This document shows positions 63,701 through 64,000 of a stretch of 64,000 bases of DNA, piece by piece. The stretch is from Phymatolithon calcareum. Its lineage: Eukaryota > Rhodophyta > Florideophyceae > Hapalidiales. The stretch is taken from NCBI GenBank assembly GCA_977006965.1, contig OZ345371.1, forward strand, positions 1,426,001 to 1,490,000. The letters are read 5' to 3'. Position numbers and translations under genes: made by a program. Under the pieces are notes generated by a model. The model was not told the origin of the DNA. It worked only from the letters and a program-made list of their open reading frames with translations, and did no database searches. Within the stretch, counting starts at the first letter, position 1. Each line of letters begins with the position of its first letter.

Positions 63701-64000
63701 TGACGGACACTCGGGGCTGGCATTCAGTATCGCCTTCAGTCCTAACGGCCAGCAAATTGCGTCTGCATCGTCTGACGGTTTTTGCCGAGTGTGGAATATT
63801 GCAACTAGGAACAAGGTTTGGGTGTCTCCAGACCATCAAGTAGTGGTGCGAAGTGTTTCTTTTTGTCAAGATGGAAAGCGAATCGTCTCTGGGTGTGATG
63901 GTGGCATTGTTCATATTTGGAATTTGCAGCTTGACGTAGAAGCAACAGAAGAAACAAGTGCAAACGTCAATCCTGTTATCGGTGTTGCGGTGAGTCCAGA
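60756..64000 (+). CDS. NLR-like NB-ARC/WD40 protein, paralogue, partial
   Basis: The second gene copy starts at ATG 60756 (MALEVIGFVLRVIPELREQF) and runs off the window, about 1081 codons in. It aligns with gene 1 at a constant offset of 12147 nt, then 12135 after an in-frame 12-nt deletion near 61096; no other net length change was found up to the end. The P-loop (GMAGVGKTT), kinase-2 (LFLVDDMW), GLPIAL and MIHD motifs are unchanged. WD40 differences are easily seen: GHDGHMTRI for GDGEHMTRI, GHTGWVTCV for GHRDWVRCV, LSDKTVRLWD for SFDKPVLLWD, ASSDGF for ASYDGF. The paralogue therefore looks functional, with changes in its sensor region. Confidence 0.85.
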   Translation, partial: MALEVIGFVLRVIPELREQFKSLQTRLSNFNQGPVRYNDLNDTLNIVTKNAETVHDILKQHPGAIPFQTSDMFQSSLNSVYNCLKESSGMMSVLGQKGMAGSSSGKRRSFFRFARANSNADEMSTLETQVKEASKILETLVGQLTFSLKIDTLQHTCVAANTEARYTYEENTPGLLSTVSLDFETTDANDEPVTPEGKLKRSVLIGTEVTAAAGAAAGVIPDAFGVVGMAGVGKTTALQGLAHDEEIRNRFLDGVLYMALGQGATERTVMDGISSIMKTTGATDTERTVEKCSLLSDAVNCAVKWFKGRVCLFLVDDMWPTDSCGTGYLRELRQLLRSCQESRMAITTRSNAIALSAGLIVDFDVRAPHGDDSRKIFMKYATATLRGEVATGNNVEFRNSVSRILSLCAGLPIALSIAGSAVALRAKRLRGDFRSACDSYAGELDDMKSSLANEKNTDGSSLSACIELSLKYVEEKFSKWKTDNSCNTEHNIMDLYMSLCVLANQACVPLSVLSRMWRLDEKCVRDVVDMLCDMSLAKIDYPKHTSGCVGEAGLMIHDLHLEFCKRRSGKNNMQTRWHSRLLEGYLEQDETTCEMESQGSGGLLDEQTVTTVSCRPWWFESVPKDGYIHGNVARHLSLSGLVRELVSLLLDGRWTQLRMEIGGILALTSDFECVENNDEMGVIQGDIKDSLMLILKGIRVSWRRVSEEPSSFLFQVCGRLHSVRRENKIVATYLNSLEANTASPYLLPASSFFPNVPRAPVLEIPLGGVCWSVACSPCGRYIAASGRWYDIVVLDATRGEILERLTGHDGHMTRITFAGSKKIIAGSSDKKVRMWEWEISNKPLQVLVGHTGWVTCVGVSSDTKWIFSGSDDCTMRKWDATSGMQIAEFVQDSSVRSLSVHRDNRTVALSLDEDHTKGEKNAKLKVLDGCTGSTIFEDTMRGERYICCVAFSPNGNCLAAGLSDKTVRLWDTTSWRRIGEPLDGHSGLAFSIAFSPNGQQIASASSDGFCRVWNIATRNKVWVSPDHQVVVRSVSFCQDGKRIVSGCDGGIVHIWNLQLDVEATEETSANVNPVIGVAVSP

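Noticed and set aside
1-64000. CRISPR array, bacterial operons or prophage
   Set aside because: No regularly spaced direct repeats, no ribosome-binding-site-led gene clusters; promoters and the intron are eukaryotic.

Overview
This is a nuclear eukaryotic window. Most genes are single-exon ORFs with TATA-like boxes, and the one intron I could resolve is a 115-nt GT-AG intron in a Mediator-subunit-like gene. Decayed retrotransposons fill much of the rest. The gene set (NOC3-like, TAF9-like, Med22-like, BUD31-like, AMSH-like, FKBP, sterol-type glycosyltransferase, NB-ARC/WD40 receptors, a secreted thiaminase-like enzyme, a Fanzor nuclease relic) and the intron poverty fit a compact, transposon-rich unicellular or algal genome. 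A red alga is my best guess, but that is inference and nothing here proves it. Annotation rests on reading translations by eye; no database search was run.

Region by region. 0-8 kb: an orphan promoter plus first exon, then an MFS-like transporter gene on the minus strand whose two ends (1.5-2.7 kb and 7.0-7.35 kb) are separated by a nest of insertions: a LINE fragment with a 12-bp target-site duplication, a frameshifted Fanzor gene, and a second LINE fragment. 8-15 kb: mostly repeats, with an ~80-bp-period GC-rich tandem repeat, one possible small gene at 10.2-10.8 kb, and two LINE families, one with a readable reverse transcriptase. 16-32 kb: four members of an unrecognised basic SR/RS-rich protein family (16.2, 18.1, 28.0 and 31.5 kb), a TTAA-flanked terminal-inverted-repeat element, and an intact UDP-glycosyltransferase. 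32-36 kb: a second Fanzor fragment fused to a 1.3-kb copy of part of the neighbouring NOC3 gene, itself split by a LINE fragment, then a 390-aa unrecognised protein. 37-44 kb: a secreted SIMPL (DUF541) protein, NOC3 and TAF9 in divergent orientation, and a secreted thiaminase-I-like protein. 45-64 kb: two copies of a large duplicated block, each with a related upstream region and a 1.3-1.4-kaa N-terminal helical/NB-ARC/WD40 protein (the second runs off the window). Between them lie a foldback MITE, a frameshifted FKBP, an AMSH-like protein with a degraded JAMM site, a Med22-like gene, a decayed BUD31-like gene and a tRNA-derived SINE.

The housekeeping genes belong to transcription (TAF9, Med22), ribosome assembly (NOC3) and splicing (BUD31-like), and form no obvious operon-like unit. 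The most novel signals are the modular SR-rich family with a shared C-terminal motif and shared promoter element, the NLR-like pair whose visible differences look concentrated in the WD40 blades, and the Fanzor/NOC3 chimera.
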